This document shows positions 61,991-64,000 of a DNA stretch of 64,000 nt, in pieces (position 1 is the stretch's first letter; every line of letters starts with the position of its first letter). Source of the DNA: SHLQ01 sp964562985 (lineage in GTDB: Bacteria; Actinomycetota; Acidimicrobiia; Acidimicrobiales; SHLQ01); the NCBI GenBank assembly GCA_964562985.1, contig CAZLWE010000001.1, positions 1-64,000 of the forward strand. The letters run 5' to 3'. The notes beneath the pieces were generated by a model, which saw only the letters and a list, made by a program, of their open reading frames with translations, was not told where the DNA came from and did not search any database. Made by a program: the position numbers and the translations under genes.

Positions 61991-63580
61991 TTACTCCCGA
62001 CGAAGGAAATTCATGACGCTTCCACGCCCGGCGTCGGACTCATCTTCGATCATTCCGGCCACAGAACCAAGGGGGCCTGCAGCAGGTGGGGCGGGGGCAG
62101 CGGGCGCTGGAGCGCTAGGAACGCCGAACGTCTCGTCCATGGCCCAGTTGGCATCGGCAGCTGGCGCCATGTCAACCGGAGGCGACGGGAAGGTCGCGTC
62201 CACGCTCCCGAGATCGTCAATGACCTGACCGGCGAGCGCTTCGCTCGACATTGCACCCTCGGTGTAGGGCGAAGTAAACGCCTCGGGGACCGGTTGTTGC
62301 ACGGGAGCTGGCTGCGGCGCGGCTGGAGCAGCAGGCGCCGAATTGAACGAGGTCCGATCGTTTGACACCCAGCCATCGTTCTCGCCGACAGGAGCCGCGG
62401 GAGTTGCAGGCGCTGGGGCTTGAGGTGCAACTTCATTCACTGCGAGCGAATCAACGAAGGATGACGGAGCAGCTTCTGGCTGAGGAGCCAAAGGTGCCTC
62501 AGGCGCTGGAGCCGAGATGTCTTGTGGCATAGCCGTCGGTGCAGCTCCAGTCGGGGTTGCGAACGGATCTTGGCTTGCGATCTGAGGTTCAGCGGCGACA
62601 GGAGGTGGCGGAAGAGTACCAAGGTCCTCCGGGACCGGTGGTGCGCCAGCTTCTGTGCCGAACGGACTTTCCGGGGCAGCACTTTCTGCAGGCGCCGGGG
62701 TGGCTGCAAAGGGGTCGGTTGCGGCGACGGATGGCTGAGGAGCTTCCACGACCGGCTCTGGCACAACCGCAGCAGGCGCCGGAGCAGGCTCTGGCACAAC
62801 AGGCGCAGGCGCTTCTACCGCAGGCTCTGCCACAACCGCAGCAGGCGCCGGAGCAGGCTCTGGCACAACAGCCGCAGGCGCTTCTACCGCAGGCTCTGCC
62901 ACAACCGCAGCAGGCGCCAGAGTCTCCACAACGGGCTCCGGCACAACAGGCGCAGGGGCAACCGCAGCGGCGGGAGCTACAACTTCCTCCACAGGTGTCT
63001 CGATAGGCGCTTCAATACCCATATCCATTGGGTCCTGCGCGCTGACTTCAATCAGTCCGGCGTTTGCCATCTCGTAGGCCATGGTGGATGCGTCGAGCAG
63101 ATTGCTTTGCATTTCCGATGCGAGCTGTAGCGGCGTAGCACCGCCCCCAATGAGATCGAGGGCGTCCCACCAAGCTGGTTGGATGGTCACTGAACCATCC
63201 AAAGACGGATTGCGGGTCAGGAGGTGTCCAGGCGTCGGAATGATCGTCTCTACCTCGGCCCATTGTTCCGCGACCTCTGCGGTACGAGCGAGGACAACGT
63301 CGACTGACTCGGGGTCGCCTGTCAAGGTCGGCTGGGCGTCTTCGTCGAAGAAGAACGAGCCTTCGAGTTCGGCGAGGATGTAGTACGTCGCCTCAGCGGC
63401 GTCCTCACCAGACTCGCGGATGAAGCTGTAGTCGGTGGCTGCAACTCCTCCGTTTACGAACGAATAGATAGCAGAGCCCATTTCGGTGGTGATTTCTAGT
63501 TGTCCGGTGGCCTCGCGGTTGGCGAGGAACTCAAGGACTTCAGTAATACCAAGCGTCTTCAAGGTTCCTTGCAATGACAT
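61991..63580 (-). CDS. DUF4388 (PATAN-like) protein with Pro/Ala-rich repeat region
   Basis: The 529-residue protein begins with a DUF4388/PATAN domain (about 1-90): SLQGTLKTLGITEVLEFLANR, TGQLEITTEMGSAIYSFVNGGV. These domains are linked to signalling and to type IV pilus or gliding systems. A second small helical domain (about 100-175) follows. Residues about 185-290 are Pro/Ala/Val-rich with a 23-residue period (AVVAEPAVEAPA/PVVPEPAPAPA). The rest is Pro-rich and probably disordered, ending in a short conserved-looking helix. It lies 2 nt from the prepilin peptidase. Confidence 0.8.
   Translation of the reverse strand: MSLQGTLKTLGITEVLEFLANREATGQLEITTEMGSAIYSFVNGGVAATDYSFIRESGEDAAEATYYILAELEGSFFFDEDAQPTLTGDPESVDVVLARTAEVAEQWAEVETIIPTPGHLLTRNPSLDGSVTIQPAWWDALDLIGGGATPLQLASEMQSNLLDASTMAYEMANAGLIEVSAQDPMDMGIEAPIETPVEEVVAPAAAVAPAPVVPEPVVETLAPAAVVAEPAVEAPAAVVPEPAPAPAAVVAEPAVEAPAPVVPEPAPAPAAVVPEPVVEAPQPSVAATDPFAATPAPAESAAPESPFGTEAGAPPVPEDLGTLPPPPVAAEPQIASQDPFATPTGAAPTAMPQDISAPAPEAPLAPQPEAAPSSFVDSLAVNEVAPQAPAPATPAAPVGENDGWVSNDRTSFNSAPAAPAAPQPAPVQQPVPEAFTSPYTEGAMSSEALAGQVIDDLGSVDATFPSPPVDMAPAADANWAMDETFGVPSAPAPAAPAPPAAGPLGSVAGMIEDESDAGRGSVMNFLRRE
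62742..62925. repeat. In-frame 69-bp tandem repeats in the DUF4388 gene
   Basis: A 69-bp unit is repeated nearly exactly: CTTCTACCGCAGGCTCTGCC occurs at 62812-62831 and again at 62881-62900, and the surrounding units diverge gradually. The unit codes for 23 residues. Such DNA can gain or lose copies by slippage without losing the frame. Confidence 0.75.
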
Positions 63581-63661
63581 GTTTCATGCTCCGACGGTCG
63601 AATCGATAGGACTTCATCGGCACGTTGCACCCCAAGATCAAGGGAAGTTGAGCAGTTAGCC

Positions 63662-64000
63662 CTAATCGTTGTGGGCCGCACGAATCAGGACATCCAACGG
63701 CGGCTCATGACCAGTCCACGTCGCGAACTGGGCTGAGGCTTGTCCGGCCAGCATCGCCAGCCCATCAACTGCGACGAGCTTGCGTTCGCGAGCAGCGAAG
63801 ATTAGCGGGGTCTCCAATGGCGAATACACGATGTCGACGACGGCAGCGTCGTCACGAAGCATTTCGACCGAAAAGGCAAGCTCCCCAGCCCCAGCGGTCT
63901 GGTCCATTCCGACCGGTGTGGCGTTGATGGCCACGTCGGTCTCGGCCAAAACCTCGAAGCTAGATACGACGGCGACCTGCGGTGCGACGGCCGCCGCGAT
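63662..64000 (-). CDS. aroE: Shikimate dehydrogenase, C-terminal part (partial)
   Basis: The gene runs off the right edge; about 112 C-terminal residues are visible. INATPVGMDQTAG is the NADP-domain loop, VVDIVYSPLETPLIFAARER the following strand, and GLAMLAGQASAQFATWTG the conserved C-terminal helix with the shikimate-contacting Gln. The N-terminal catalytic Lys and Asp are outside the window. It is upstream of the DUF4388 gene on the same strand, separated by 81 bp. Confidence 0.92.
   Translation of the reverse strand: MAAAVAPQVAVVSSFEVLAETDVAINATPVGMDQTAGAGELAFSVEMLRDDAAVVDIVYSPLETPLIFAARERKLVAVDGLAMLAGQASAQFATWTGHEPPLDVLIRAAHND

Noticed and set aside
62742..62925. CRISPR-like regular repeats
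   Set aside because: The repeats are contiguous, in frame and code for a Pro/Ala-rich stretch. There are no unique spacers and no cas genes.

Overview
The window looks like chromosomal DNA of a high-GC actinobacterium, most likely class Acidimicrobiia. The inference rests on the 16S rRNA fragment at the left edge and on two gene clusters kept in classical actinobacterial order: infC-rpmI-rplT-rRNA methylase with pheST and argCJBDFRGH, and aroB-pepP-efp-nusB-pyrRBC-carAB-pyrD-pyrF-mihF-gmk-rpoZ-coaBC-metK-priA with fmt-rsmB. Almost every gene is a chromosomal housekeeping gene. No insertion sequence, prophage, CRISPR array, toxin-antitoxin pair or tRNA gene was seen.

Layout. 1-808 is the 5' part of a 16S rRNA gene (minus strand) with its leader. 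1331-1919 holds a decayed E1/ThiF-like RiPP (TOMM) cyclodehydratase-partner gene. 2161-7397 carries tyrS, a class A penicillin-binding protein with PASTA domains, a membrane-anchored hypothetical protein and a Nudix hydrolase. 7531-16210 is the complete arginine operon argC-J-B-D-F-R-G-H, with a palindromic ARG box just upstream of argC. 16269-20906 is an accessory stretch: a coiled-coil protein, an OafA-type acyltransferase, a class II aldolase and a family III CoA transferase. 21085-29268 contains pheT, pheS, a run of small membrane proteins and lipoproteins (one with an HExxH zinc-protease motif), an rRNA/tRNA methylase, rplT, rpmI and infC. 29592-39202 contains hisG, ribD, mogA, a glycosyltransferase, chorismate mutase, rsmB, fmt, def and several methyltransferases. 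39256-49275 contains a molybdopterin oxidoreductase, a lipoprotein, priA, metK, coaBC, rpoZ, gmk, mihF, pyrF and pyrD. 49272-56492 is carB-carA-pyrC-pyrB-pyrR, preceded by a PyrR-binding RNA hairpin. 56621-64000 contains phzF, a GNAT gene, nusB, efp, pepP, aroB, a prepilin peptidase, a DUF4388 protein and the 3' part of aroE.

How the genes work together. Four pathways are nearly complete here: arginine from N-acetylglutamate (with ArgR and its operator), de novo pyrimidine synthesis up to UMP (except pyrE), translation start and maturation (infC, fmt, def, efp), and parts of the shikimate pathway. The most notable observations are: (i) a recurrent TANNNT box exactly 6 nt before the start codon of genes that head transcription units, which suggests widespread leaderless transcription and includes two divergent promoters whose -10 boxes overlap; (ii) a dihydroorotase in the pyr operon that lacks the HxH metal-binding motif; (iii) a PyrR-binding loop next to the pyrR ribosome binding site; (iv) an 11-bp perfect hairpin touching the priA start codon; (v) a methylase gene whose conserved N-terminus has no ATG, GTG or TTG start.
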